64,000 bases of DNA from Deltaproteobacteria bacterium (GTDB taxonomy: Bacteria > Myxococcota_A > UBA9160 > JAJDAL01). Below, in pieces: positions 1 through 7,940 of this stretch. How positions within the stretch are numbered: the first letter of the stretch is position 1; every line of letters begins with the position of its first letter. The stretch lies in the NCBI GenBank assembly GCA_029261875.1, contig JAJDAL010000021.1:1-64000 (forward strand). The letters run 5' to 3'. Under the pieces are notes generated by a model. That model searched no databases, was not told the origin of the DNA, and saw only the letters and a program-made list of their open reading frames with translations. The translations under genes were made by a program, and so were the position numbers.

Positions 1-169
1 CACTTTCGCTCATGGCTCGCTCGGCGGCTTGCTGGTTGGTTCGTGTCGTTTTTTGCGTGGCTTCGAGCTGGATGCTCGCTGCGCTTTCCTTCGCTGCAGT
101 GCCCATGCCCCCGCGCGCGGCGGGTGCGGGCCGGTGTCGTACTTGCCGTTCGGCAGGTGCGTTCTGTCT
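1..169. other. Left edge, no gene recognised
   Basis: I see no convincing coding sequence here. The only open frame is short, rich in Arg and Cys, lacks a ribosome-binding site and resembles no family. The region lies downstream of the first minus-strand gene, so it may hold the end of that transcript. No clear hairpin followed by a T-run was found. Confidence 0.4.
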
Positions 170-874
170 CTAGCCGATTCCCATGAACGTCAGGAATTGT
201 TCGAGGGTTGTAACTCGTAAGAAAGGGTTGCTGCGTTTTTGTTCGCCCATGGTGGAGTGGGGGTCCGTGGAGTAGAGGTGGCCGGGGTAGAGGAGGGTTT
301 CGTCCGGGAGTTGGCGGAGGGTGCCGGAGAGGCTTTGGTACATGGCTTCGGGGTCGCTGCCGGGGAGGTCGACGCGGCCACAGCTGCCGAGGAAGAGGGT
401 GTCGCCGGAAACGAGACTGACGGGGCGACCGGCTTCTTCCACTAGGAAACATTGGGAACCCGGAGTGTGGCCCGGCGTGTGGAGGAAGCGGATCGTGAGG
501 GCGCCGAGTTGCAACGTGTCGCCGCCTTCGTGGGTGCGGAGGTCGTTGGCCGAGACGCCGGTGACCTGGCGCACGCCGTGGGCTTCGTCGCGATGGGTGT
601 GGAGCGGGACGGGGCAGCGCTCGAGGAGTTGAGGGAGACCCTCGATGGAGTGTCCGAAGAGTTCTCCGCCGATGTGGTCCGGGTGGTAATGGGTAATCAG
701 GGCCCCGGTAATCGTCATACCGTCGCCTTCGGCGCGATCGATCAATGCGCCCACGTTCCAAGCCGGATCGACCAATACGGCTTCCCGGGTCGAACGGCTG
801 CCAATCGCGTAGGCGAAATTCGCCATCTCCCCGACGGCTTCCTGGCGGAAATAGAGATCGCTGGTGTCGCTCAT
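170..874 (-). CDS. MBL-fold metallo-hydrolase, glyoxalase-II / persulfide dioxygenase-like
   Basis: A metallo-beta-lactamase-fold hydrolase of 234 residues. The metal-binding signature THYHPDH is visible near residue 60, followed by GHTPG, SGDTLF and YPGH blocks that carry the remaining His and Asp ligands. The C-terminal NPFLRV resembles the end of glyoxalase II proteins. I start at the ATG giving MSDTSDLYF; the frame stays open upstream but that part is Arg-rich and lies in the neighbouring gene's antisense. Likely substrates in the family are hydroxyacyl-glutathione or persulfide thioesters in the cytoplasm; the sequence does not decide. It is the last gene of a three-gene minus-strand run. 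A second glyoxalase-II-like gene is at 9175-9933. Confidence 0.85.
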   Translation of the reverse strand: MSDTSDLYFRQEAVGEMANFAYAIGSRSTREAVLVDPAWNVGALIDRAEGDGMTITGALITHYHPDHIGGELFGHSIEGLPQLLERCPVPLHTHRDEAHGVRQVTGVSANDLRTHEGGDTLQLGALTIRFLHTPGHTPGSQCFLVEEAGRPVSLVSGDTLFLGSCGRVDLPGSDPEAMYQSLSGTLRQLPDETLLYPGHLYSTDPHSTMGEQKRSNPFLRVTTLEQFLTFMGIG

Positions 875-876
875 CG

Positions 877-1380
877 TTAGCCGGGGAAGAGGTTCGTTAT
901 GGGGCCCGCGACGAGAAGCGCGGCAATCAGGGCGAGTCCGCAGGTTACGAGGGCGCGAAGCGCTTCGCTCTCTTCCACGCGGCGGGTGGCGATCACGAAG
1001 GCGCTGAAGACCAGCACCCACTTGGCCAACCAGAACAGGCCTCCCAGAAATGGGAGGTTTTCGAGCAAACCCAGACCGAATGGGGCGGCGGCGAATCCCA
1101 GGGCGCGAAACAGCCCCGCAAAGTTGCTCCGCTCACCGACGAGGATCGCCGTAGCTTGAATCACCACTACCCAGACTCCCCAGATGACGAGCAGCTCCAA
1201 CACGCCGCGCAGGAAACCCGCGATTCCACCGCCCAGATCCCCGACGCCTTCGAGGAAAGCGGCGCCGAAGACGACGAGGAGAGCCGGGCCCGTGGCCCCG
1301 GAATCGCGCGCGGTGTCGGCGTAGATGTCGGCTTCGAGGCTGAAGACGCGGTTGAGCTGTTCGACTGTGGGGAGTGTCAC
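877..1380 (-). CDS. Yip1-like integral membrane protein
   Basis: A 167-residue protein with four to five hydrophobic segments: around residues 30-45 (ALLVVFGAAF), 60-80 (ELLVIWGVWVVVIQA), 90-115 and 140-160. The N-terminal half, with an amphipathic VEQLNRVF stretch followed by membrane spans and a Gly-rich loop, resembles the YIP1 family of small inner-membrane proteins, whose bacterial role is unknown. The start chosen is a GTG at 1380, ten bases after the stop of the upstream gene; the longer open frame would run into that gene. It sits between the hydrolase-fold gene at 1391 and the MBL-fold gene at 170, with two bases to the latter start, so the three are probably co-transcribed. Confidence 0.7.
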   Translation of the reverse strand: MTLPTVEQLNRVFSLEADIYADTARDSGATGPALLVVFGAAFLEGVGDLGGGIAGFLRGVLELLVIWGVWVVVIQATAILVGERSNFAGLFRALGFAAAPFGLGLLENLPFLGGLFWLAKWVLVFSAFVIATRRVEESEALRALVTCGLALIAALLVAGPITNLFPG

Positions 1381-1390
1381 GTGTGTCGTT

Positions 1391-2101
1391 CTAACCGAGT
1401 GTCTTCTGAATCCACGAATCGAGTGTGGTGAGAATTTCGTGTTGCACGTCTTCGACCGTACGCGGGGACTTCTTCGGCACCTTGAAGGTGCGATCCGCGT
1501 CGTCGACGATGTGAAGTGTAGTGGGGGCACCGATCCGCACCATGGTTTGTTTCAAAACCGGGATGTCGCAGGTGCGATCGCGGCTGCCCTGCACGAACAG
1601 CATGGGACAGATGATCCGGAACAGGGGCTCGGCTTTGGGCTCTTCCGGTTTCCCGAGGGCGTGGAGGGGGTAGCCGAGCAGCGCCATGGCTTCGACGCGC
1701 ACCTGGGTGGCCGCGACGTTGCACGCCACCTGGGCCCCCAACCCGTGACCGCCGAGAATCAAGTGGGCGGGTGCGGCGGTCGGGTCCCGGCCCAGGATCG
1801 AGATCGCCGAGCGGAATGTTCGTTCGAGCACCGCGTTGGCATCCGCGCGCTTCTTTCCCGCTTCCGCGAAGGGAAAATTGAAGCGGAGGGTCAGGTATTT
1901 GCGTTCTGTCAGCTCGCGCTGGAGGTGGACGAAGAGGTCGTTTCCGAGGTGGCTGGCGCTGGCATGGCCCAGGACGATGCCGACCCGTGCACCGGTGGGC
2001 CACCATTCAGGAATTCCCAAGACGCCCGAAACCGCATCCAGGCCGTGGACGGTCTCGGTCAAGGGGATCTTTACATCCTCGAATCGGGCTCCGGGCTCCA
2101 C
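1391..2101 (-). CDS. Alpha/beta-hydrolase-fold protein (TEX30/KANL3 type) lacking catalytic Ser and His
   Basis: A 236-residue protein of the dienelactone-hydrolase/TEX30-KANL3 branch of the alpha/beta-hydrolase fold. The core runs from the first strand (GARVGIVLGHA, near 37) to LFVQGSRDRTCD near 165-180. The nucleophile elbow, normally Gly-x-Ser-x-Gly, reads GGHGLGAQ, so the Ser position is Gly. The place where the catalytic His is expected reads DDADRTF, with Arg. The Asp loop GSRD is kept. By sight it is therefore a non-catalytic or altered member. The start is a GTG with a good GGGAGG site seven bases upstream. It heads the three-gene minus-strand run and diverges from the epimerase gene at 2207. 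Confidence 0.75.
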   Translation of the reverse strand: MEPGARFEDVKIPLTETVHGLDAVSGVLGIPEWWPTGARVGIVLGHASASHLGNDLFVHLQRELTERKYLTLRFNFPFAEAGKKRADANAVLERTFRSAISILGRDPTAAPAHLILGGHGLGAQVACNVAATQVRVEAMALLGYPLHALGKPEEPKAEPLFRIICPMLFVQGSRDRTCDIPVLKQTMVRIGAPTTLHIVDDADRTFKVPKKSPRTVEDVQHEILTTLDSWIQKTLG

Positions 2102-2122
2102 CTATGCCTCCCTCGGGGGGCT

Positions 2123-2130
2123 CTATATAG
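2123..2130. promoter_or_regulatory. Palindromic CTATATAG -10 candidate between divergent genes
   Basis: An AT-rich perfect palindrome in otherwise GC-rich DNA, about 20 bases before the GTG of the minus-strand gene and about 76 before the plus-strand ATG. It fits a -10 box on either strand. No good -35 match was seen on either side, so the call rests on composition and position. Confidence 0.4.
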
Positions 2131-2206
2131 CACGACCCGGCGCCGGGTGATGTAGATGCGGGTCCGGCCACGGGGTACCCTAGGGCCGCAACTCCCCGGA
2201 GTTTCG

Positions 2207-3121
2207 ATGGAAAAAGTACTGATTACAGGCATATCCGGCGGCCAGGGCCGACTGCTCACGCGGCGGCTTTTGGAGAACTACGCGGTCTGCGGCGCGGACC
2301 GGGTGGCCTGGGAGGGACGTCCGCCGGGCGTGAATGTCCATCAGGTGGATCTGCGGAAACGCAAGTTCCAAGACGTCATCCGCACCGAAAATCCGACCGC
2401 CATCGTCCACATGGGCTTCATCCGCCATTTCCGATCCAACGAGCGCTTGCGGCATGACGTCAACGTGCGCGGTACCCAGCAGCTGCTCGAACATTGCGCC
2501 CGCTACGGGGTTCGCAAACTGATCGTGGTTTCGAGCGGCTACGTGTACGGGGCCTTTCCCGAGAATCCGTACTTCATGAACGAGGACCATCCACTTTCTG
2601 CCAGCCGCGCGTACCCGGAGATTCGCGACCTGGTGGAGGTCGACACCTTGGCGTCGGCGTTCATTTGGAAGTACCCGCAAATTCGAACCTCGGTGCTGCG
2701 CCCGGTGAACGTGCTCGGGTACTACGTGCACTCGATGATGAATGAATATTTGCGCCATCGGCCCATCACAATGATGGGGTTCAACCCCATGATGCAGTTC
2801 ATTCACGAGGAGGATTTGTGCGAGGCCATCGCGCTAGCTCTCGAGCAAGGTCTTCAGGGCGTCTACAACGTCACGGGTCCCGGCGAAGTGCCGCTCCACA
2901 CGGCGATTCGAGAGACAGGCGCTACCCCCATTCCGTTGCCGGAGCCGATTGTTCGTCCCCTGTTCCGCCGAATGTTCGATTGGGGGGCTTGGCCGTACCC
3001 GGACGGGGCGATCGATTATCTCAAGTACCCCGTCACGCTGGCGGGCGAACGGTTCGTCGAAGCCACGGGGTTTCGCCCCCTCTACGGCCTGGAAGAAATC
3101 TTCCGAAGCGTGAGGAGGTAG
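2207..3121 (+). CDS. NAD-dependent epimerase/dehydratase (extended SDR)
   Basis: A 304-residue extended short-chain dehydrogenase of the nucleotide-sugar epimerase type. The N-terminal Rossmann motif ITGISGGQG is followed by an acidic turn and DLR near residue 50. The catalytic Ser lies in VVSSGYVYG near 110. The usual Tyr-x3-Lys is present as YPEIR, so Lys is replaced by Arg; this may be tolerated in the subfamily or may reduce catalysis. The ATG start is preceded by CGGAG at a normal distance. It is followed within three bases by an acyltransferase and then an AP-fold lipoprotein-like protein, suggesting an envelope-lipid operon. A nucleotide-sugar or steroid-like substrate cannot be told from sequence. 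Confidence 0.8.
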   Translation: MEKVLITGISGGQGRLLTRRLLENYAVCGADRVAWEGRPPGVNVHQVDLRKRKFQDVIRTENPTAIVHMGFIRHFRSNERLRHDVNVRGTQQLLEHCARYGVRKLIVVSSGYVYGAFPENPYFMNEDHPLSASRAYPEIRDLVEVDTLASAFIWKYPQIRTSVLRPVNVLGYYVHSMMNEYLRHRPITMMGFNPMMQFIHEEDLCEAIALALEQGLQGVYNVTGPGEVPLHTAIRETGATPIPLPEPIVRPLFRRMFDWGAWPYPDGAIDYLKYPVTLAGERFVEATGFRPLYGLEEIFRSVRR

Positions 3122-3123
3122 TC

Positions 3124-4014
3124 ATGGCGAATCGAATGCCGCGTCCGATCTCCGCGCTGTTGGATTTTCTCGGCGCTTTCGTGCCGCTCAATTTTCGCGA
3201 TCTCGAGAGCGAGATCGACGACCGCTTGCGCAAGATTCCGACGACGTTGAACGAATACGGGTACGACCCCTACGGGCTGCATCCGGAATCCGCTCGCAGC
3301 ATGATTCGGATGGCGGCGCTCCTGTATCGCTATTACTTCCGGGTCGAGACCTTCGACATCGAGAACGTGCCCTCCGGCCGCGTGCTCATCATCGCGAATC
3401 ATGCGGGGCAGATCGCCTTCGATGGCGGCATGCTGGGAACGGCACTGCTCCTGGAAGCCAAACCGCCCCGGATTGCGCGCGCCATGGGGGAATACTGGAT
3501 TCCGCAGATTCCCTATTTCAACATCCTCGCCGCGCGCATCGGTGCGCTGGTGGGAACGCCGGAAAATTGCGTCTCCATGCTCAATTCCGGAGAGTGCGTG
3601 GTGGCTTTTCCCGAAGGCGTGCGCGGCATGAACAAGACGTTTCAGCAGCGCTACCAATTGCAGCGATTCGGTCTCGGTTTCATGCGCCTCGCGCTCGAAA
3701 CCAATACGCCGATCGTTCCCGTTGGCATCGTGGGTTCCGAGGAACAGCAAATCGGTTTGGCCAACCTCGAGGGCCTCGGGAAACTGTTCGGTATGCCGGC
3801 GTTTCCCATCACCGCCACGTTTCCCTGGCTGGGACCGCTGGGTCTGTGGCCCATGCCCGTGAAGTACCGCATGTACTTCGGCGCACCGATGCATTTCGAG
3901 GGAGACCCCTTTGACGAAGATGCAGCGATTCAAAAGAATGTCGATGTCGTGAAAGGGGCGATTGCCGAAATGCTCGACCGAGGACGCCGCGAACGCACGG
4001 GAATCTTTTCTTGA
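3124..4014 (+). CDS. Lysophospholipid acyltransferase family protein (PlsC-like)
   Basis: A 296-residue glycerolipid acyltransferase-type protein. The acceptor motif reads NHAGQIAFDG near residue 98, with His and Asp spaced by six residues, a variant of the classical His-x4-Asp seen in some members. The second motif FPEGVRG near 163 corresponds to FPEGTRS of PlsC, and IVPVGIVG near 197 follows as expected. No signal peptide is present; hydrophobic stretches suggest peripheral membrane attachment. The expected role is transfer of an acyl chain from CoA or ACP to a lipid alcohol. A strong GAGGAGG site lies six bases before the ATG. The stop overlaps the next gene's TTG, so the two are translationally coupled. 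Confidence 0.85.
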   Translation: MANRMPRPISALLDFLGAFVPLNFRDLESEIDDRLRKIPTTLNEYGYDPYGLHPESARSMIRMAALLYRYYFRVETFDIENVPSGRVLIIANHAGQIAFDGGMLGTALLLEAKPPRIARAMGEYWIPQIPYFNILAARIGALVGTPENCVSMLNSGECVVAFPEGVRGMNKTFQQRYQLQRFGLGFMRLALETNTPIVPVGIVGSEEQQIGLANLEGLGKLFGMPAFPITATFPWLGPLGLWPMPVKYRMYFGAPMHFEGDPFDEDAAIQKNVDVVKGAIAEMLDRGRRERTGIFS

Positions 4015-5441
4015 GGGCAGTGCTCCCTGCGCGGCGCTTTCGCGCGTCGCACGTCGTTGGAATGGTGTCGTTGCTTTGCGCGGCGTGCGGTCCGTTGGTG
4101 CCGCCGCGCGCCCCGTCCATCGCGTTGCCGGAATCCGATCCCGCTTCGCGCCGCCTGTCGAGCGTGATCTTGATCTCGGTTTCGGGTCTGACGGCCAAAA
4201 TGATCAACCCGGATACCATGCCGACCCTGAGCGCGTTGGCGCGCGCGGGCGTCACTGCGGAATTCGTCGAACCCGTGGCTCCCGCCAGCGCGTTTCCCGC
4301 CCACGCCACGTTGGTGACGGGGACGCGGCCTTCGCAGCACGGGATCCCCGCGGATCGCCTCTTGGGCGATCACGGGGTGCGGCGCGCATCCTATTCCCAT
4401 GCCTCTCAACTGCGTTCGCCTGCACTCTGGCAGGTTGCCCAGGAAAGGGGTCTGGCGGTGGCGGCAATCGGCTGGCCGGGCACCGTGGGGGCCGCCATCG
4501 GCGCGTTGCTTCCGGAGATCTACCCCACGCGCGATGGCGAAAGCATCGTTTCGGTAATCGAAGAATCCTCCACCGCCTGGCTCATGGACGAGGCTCGAAC
4601 CGTGGGCGGGGACGTTCCCGGCAACTGGATTCCCGGCAGCGAACGGGATCGGATTCACGCCCACGTCGCCTGTCGCGTGGCCGAAACCGGCATGCCCCAT
4701 CTCTTGATGCTGCGTTTGTCCGAGACGCATCCCCCGTTGACGACCTTTGGGCCCGGCACCGGTGAGGTGCGGGCGGCTTTCACGTCCGTCGACGCCAAGC
4801 TGGGCGATTTCCTGCGCTGTCTGGAAGGCGCCGGGCGTCTCGGGAATTCGGCCGTCTTCGTGGTCGGGGACCACGGCACGCGCACGGTTCATACCCAGGT
4901 AAACCCCAACGTGGCCCTCGAAGCGGCCGGGTTGTTGTCCCTCGAGCCGCTGAACAAGGGGGTTCGCCAGTGGTCCGCGATTGCACGCTCGAACGGAGGC
5001 TCGGCGTTCGTCTATGCCCGCGCGGAGGCAGACGCCTTGCTCGCGCGTCGTGCGTTGCGTGAGATGGCGATAAAAACAGGAGCCTTTCGACTCGTACCCG
5101 CGGAAGAAATGCTGCGGATGGGTGCGGACCCAACGGCTTGGTTCGGACTCGAAGCGTCTCCGGGGTACCGTTTTGGCGATGGGGTCCATGGCCCCGTGTT
5201 GCGCGCGGCGGACGTACGGGGAGAGTCGGGCTACCTGACCGTCCGACGGGAGATCGCGCCGGCCCTGGTGGCTTGGGGGGCGGGCGTTCGGTCGCGCGTT
5301 ATCGTGTCGGACATGCGTCTGACCGATGTCGCCCCGACCCTGGGTTCGCTGCTGGGGCTCGACTTGTTTGCCGCGGAAGGCCGCGCACTGGTCGGGATTC
5401 TGTCGCAACCCAGCGTGGGGTCGGGCCCCATGGGGTTCTGA
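4011..5441 (+). CDS. Alkaline-phosphatase-superfamily protein, probable pseudoenzyme, exported
   Basis: A 476-residue protein of the type I phosphodiesterase/nucleotide pyrophosphatase branch. An N-terminal hydrophobic stretch ending LLCAACG suggests export, perhaps as a lipoprotein, although the lipobox is imperfect. Family landmarks can be aligned: ILISVSGL replaces the metal-binding ISxDGL (Asp to Ser), AFPAHATLVTG replaces TFPNHxxLVTG (nucleophile Thr to Ala), and SETHPPLTTFGP lacks the Asp-x3-His pair. VVGDHGT and GVHGP are kept. So several catalytic residues are absent while the fold is retained. The TTG start at 4011 overlaps the upstream stop; GTG at 4020 is an alternative. It may bind rather than hydrolyse an envelope phosphodiester, which is inference. 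Confidence 0.75.
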   Translation: MRAVLPARRFRASHVVGMVSLLCAACGPLVPPRAPSIALPESDPASRRLSSVILISVSGLTAKMINPDTMPTLSALARAGVTAEFVEPVAPASAFPAHATLVTGTRPSQHGIPADRLLGDHGVRRASYSHASQLRSPALWQVAQERGLAVAAIGWPGTVGAAIGALLPEIYPTRDGESIVSVIEESSTAWLMDEARTVGGDVPGNWIPGSERDRIHAHVACRVAETGMPHLLMLRLSETHPPLTTFGPGTGEVRAAFTSVDAKLGDFLRCLEGAGRLGNSAVFVVGDHGTRTVHTQVNPNVALEAAGLLSLEPLNKGVRQWSAIARSNGGSAFVYARAEADALLARRALREMAIKTGAFRLVPAEEMLRMGADPTAWFGLEASPGYRFGDGVHGPVLRAADVRGESGYLTVRREIAPALVAWGAGVRSRVIVSDMRLTDVAPTLGSLLGLDLFAAEGRALVGILSQPSVGSGPMGF

Positions 5442-5443
5442 GC

Positions 5444-5911
5444 GTGACGCAAAGCACGGACACGCCGGTCACGATCGAACTCAATCCCAAAGAGCAACGT
5501 CTCTACGATCGTTTGCGCTCGCGCGTAGTGGAGGTTCAACCGGGCGAGGGAACCAGCATCAAGGATCTGCTGTTTCTGCTCCCGGACTTGACCCTTCTCC
5601 TGATGCGCCTGCTGCGCGACGACCGCGTACCGGTTGGGGGCAAGGCGCTCGCCGTACTGGGTATCGGTTATGTGCTTTCGCCCATCGACCTGATGCCCAC
5701 CTTCTTGTTGGGCCCGATCGGCCTCGTCGACGATCTCCTGATCCTGGGGACGACGCTTTCCCGCCTCCTCAACTACGTGCATCCCGACGTCGTTCGATCC
5801 CATTGGTCGGGTAAGGGCGACGCGTTGGACGCCATTCAGCGCGTGACCGCGTGGTCGGAAGACCAGGTCGTCGGTCGCGTGCGTCGTGCCGTTCGGAGCC
5901 TCTTCCCCTAG
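5444..5911 (+). CDS. DUF1232 (YkvA-like) membrane protein
   Basis: A 155-residue protein with the YkvA/DUF1232 domain: VPVGGKALAVLGIGYVLSP near residue 65, then IDLMPTFLLGPIGLVDDLL, the conserved hydrophobic hairpin in which a membrane helix ends in SPIDLMP. The N-terminal half is charged and probably cytoplasmic. The function of the family is unknown. The GTG start lies two bases after the stop of the AP-fold gene, so it closes the 2207-5911 operon. A second DUF1232 protein is at 50282-50845, next to the mla genes, which again links the domain to envelope-lipid neighbourhoods. Confidence 0.8.
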   Translation: MTQSTDTPVTIELNPKEQRLYDRLRSRVVEVQPGEGTSIKDLLFLLPDLTLLLMRLLRDDRVPVGGKALAVLGIGYVLSPIDLMPTFLLGPIGLVDDLLILGTTLSRLLNYVHPDVVRSHWSGKGDALDAIQRVTAWSEDQVVGRVRRAVRSLFP

Positions 5912-6010
5912 GCGCTTGCGGGTTCCCGCCGACGGGCGAAACCCAAGCGAACCTACCCGGAAATGGCCGAACCCTTCCCGTGGCGTGTAACCGATCGTCC
6001 CGGGCCGGCG

Positions 6011-6016
6011 TATAGC
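6011..6016 (+). promoter_or_regulatory. TATAGC -10 candidate, five bases before the DUF3179 ATG
   Basis: The hexamer stands out in GC-rich DNA and ends five bases before the ATG at 6022, where no Shine-Dalgarno sequence is visible. Transcription would start at or next to the ATG, giving a leaderless or nearly leaderless mRNA. No convincing -35 was seen. Confidence 0.4.
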
Positions 6017-6021
6017 GCACG

Positions 6022-6978
6022 ATGGATCTCCGTTTTCGCACCGCGTTTTTCGTCGCGTTCGCGCTGCTTGCCGCGGATGCGGACGCGAGCCCCCGCACCC
6101 CGAACGGCTTTTCTCTGGAAAACGCGTCGATTCCCAGCGAAGAAATCCTCCGCGGTGGTCCCGAGCGCGACGGCATCCCAGCGCTCGATCACCCTCCCAG
6201 CGTGTCCGCCGCGGAGTCTCCCTGGCCGGACCATGAAATCGTCGTAGGGATCGAGATCGACGGAGTGGCACGCGCCTACCCCCTGTCGATTCTGGTGTGG
6301 CACGAACTGGTGAACGACACCCTCGGAAGCCGCCCCGTGCTGATCTCCTATTGCCCGCTGTGTGGGACGGCGATGGTGTTCGATCGCCGTATCGGCGGTA
6401 TCACGCGACGATTCGGTGTTTCGGGGCTGCTCTACCTATCCGACATGCTCCTATTCGATCGGGAGACCGAGAGTCTCTGGTCCCAGATTCGCGGTGAAGC
6501 GGTGACCGGCTCATCCCGCGGCCAGCGATTCTCGCTGATGCGATCCCGGCAGATGTCCTGGGGAGATTGGAAGCGGCTTCAACCGGCAACGCAGGTGCTT
6601 TCGAAGCAAACCGGCCATCGACGGGACTACGGCAAGTCTCCCTACGGCGATTATGCGACCAACGAACGGCTGATCTTTCCGGTTCCCCTGGACCGTCGCT
6701 ACCACCCGAAAACTCCGACCTTGGGACTGCGCGAGGTCGACGGGGCGAGTCGCGCGTATCCCGCCGTAGAGCTGGTGCGCGCCGGGGGGCGAATTCGAGA
6801 AGCGTTCGCGGGTAAGCCCGTAAGCGTCGCCTACGACGGGGACGCACAGATTTTTCAATTCGAAGCGCCGCCCGAGATCGAAGTGGTCGAGGGGTATTGG
6901 TTCGCCTGGATGGCGTTCCACCCGGAAAGCACCGTTTACCGCGCGCCCGCCGCGCGCACCGAAGGAGAGGTTCCGTGA
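6022..6978 (+). CDS. DUF3179 domain-containing exported protein
   Basis: A 318-residue protein with an N-terminal signal peptide (hydrophobic core FFVAFALLA, cleavage near ADADA) followed by a DUF3179 domain over nearly the whole length. The family hallmark SYCPLCGTAMVF is visible near residue 113, with a CxxC pair, and GVSGLLYLSDMLLFDR follows. DUF3179 proteins are predicted periplasmic proteins of unknown function; the CxxC may bind metal or be redox-active. Its stop overlaps the GTG start of the NPC-repeat cytochrome, so the two are coupled. That arrangement makes a shared periplasmic redox role plausible, as inference. Confidence 0.85.
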   Translation: MDLRFRTAFFVAFALLAADADASPRTPNGFSLENASIPSEEILRGGPERDGIPALDHPPSVSAAESPWPDHEIVVGIEIDGVARAYPLSILVWHELVNDTLGSRPVLISYCPLCGTAMVFDRRIGGITRRFGVSGLLYLSDMLLFDRETESLWSQIRGEAVTGSSRGQRFSLMRSRQMSWGDWKRLQPATQVLSKQTGHRRDYGKSPYGDYATNERLIFPVPLDRRYHPKTPTLGLREVDGASRAYPAVELVRAGGRIREAFAGKPVSVAYDGDAQIFQFEAPPEIEVVEGYWFAWMAFHPESTVYRAPAARTEGEVP

Positions 6979-7940
6979 ACTCGAAACGAACGTCCGCGCA
7001 TTGGATGCAGATCGCTGCAACCCTCGTCTTGGCTATGAGCCTGTCGGGCTGGCAAGCTTCGGCCGCCGACTTGAATCCCTGCGCTGCCAAGACGCTGAAC
7101 CCGTGCGCAGCGAAGACCTTGAACCCGTGCGCCGCGAAGACGCTGAACCCCTGCGCGGCGAAGACCTTGAATCCGTGCGCCGCGAAGACGCTGAACCCCT
7201 GCGCGGCGAAGACCTTGAATCCGTGCGCTGCGAAGACGCTGAACCCCTGCGCGGCGAAGACCTTGAATCCGTGCGCTGCTAAGACGCTGAACCCCTGCGC
7301 GGCAAAGACCTTGAATCCGTGCGCCGCGAAGACCCTCAACCCCTGTGCCGCCAAGGCGCTGAATCCGTGCTCGGCGAAGCGCCTCAATCCCTGCGCGGGG
7401 AAGAGCAATCCCTGCTCCGCCAAAGCCAATCCGTGCAACCCGTGTGGTGCGGGAAACCCGTGTAATCCCTGCGCTGGGGCACCGATCGACGCGGCGCGGT
7501 TTCAGCAGTCTGCCGCCGAGAAGCTCGCCCTGCGCGCGAAGCTGGCAGTGGGTCGAAAGGCGCTCGTCACCGAAGGGGAGCAGCTCTGGAACGACCGCGA
7601 ACTGGGGAAATCCGGTGTCGCGTGTGCGACCTGCCACTACGACAACTACGGCCAGATGCAGTCGACATTCGCAGAGCCCTATCCCCACTATGTCGCGATG
7701 CCGCATCAGCGATCCGGAGTGTCCGAAGTGACCGCCGCCGAGATGGTGAATTTCTGCATGATCGTCCCCATGATGGGCGAGCCGCTCGAAGACGACTCCC
7801 GCGAACTCGCGGCGTTGACCGCCTACGTCGAAAATATCCGACCGGGCTTCAAGGCCGCAGCGAATCCCTGCAATCCGTGCGGGGCCGTGGGGAATCCCGG
7901 CAACCCGTGTGGGGCGAAGCGAAACCCGTGTGGTTACTGA
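6975..7940 (+). CDS. Periplasmic cytochrome c with long NPC octapeptide repeat
   Basis: A 321-residue exported protein. The GTG start overlaps the upstream TGA and is preceded by AAGGAGAGG. A signal peptide (core IAATLVLAMSLSG) ends near ASA at residue 30. Residues 33-144 are 14 tandem octapeptides, 11 of them exactly LNPCAAKT, followed by more Asn-Pro-Cys units; 19 NPC triplets precede the haem domain and four follow it. One haem site CATCH is at 217-221 within a class I cytochrome c-like domain (EQLWNDREL before, ELAALTAYVENIRPGF after). Single-haem electron transfer in the periplasm is supported. The Cys array could bind metal or form disulfides, but nothing shows which. It converges with and overlaps the pentahaem gene by seven bases. 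Confidence 0.85.
   Translation: MNSKRTSAHWMQIAATLVLAMSLSGWQASAADLNPCAAKTLNPCAAKTLNPCAAKTLNPCAAKTLNPCAAKTLNPCAAKTLNPCAAKTLNPCAAKTLNPCAAKTLNPCAAKTLNPCAAKTLNPCAAKALNPCSAKRLNPCAGKSNPCSAKANPCNPCGAGNPCNPCAGAPIDAARFQQSAAEKLALRAKLAVGRKALVTEGEQLWNDRELGKSGVACATCHYDNYGQMQSTFAEPYPHYVAMPHQRSGVSEVTAAEMVNFCMIVPMMGEPLEDDSRELAALTAYVENIRPGFKAAANPCNPCGAVGNPGNPCGAKRNPCGY
7071..7406 (+). repeat. In-frame 24-bp tandem repeat with 48-bp higher-order unit
   Basis: Fourteen 24-base units encode the Leu-Asn-Pro-Cys octapeptides. Neighbouring units alternate between a TTG-initial form ending in ACG and a CTG-initial form ending in ACC, so the DNA repeats best at 48 bases. The central units are nearly identical at third positions while the edges diverge, as expected for a recently expanded and possibly length-variable array. 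Confidence 0.95.

Noticed and set aside
6401..7438. Long repetitive open frame on the minus strand with AAQGFKVF-like repeats
   Set aside because: It is the antisense shadow of the NPC repeat: a 24-base in-frame tandem repeat without stops stays open in other frames too. It has no start context and no family match.
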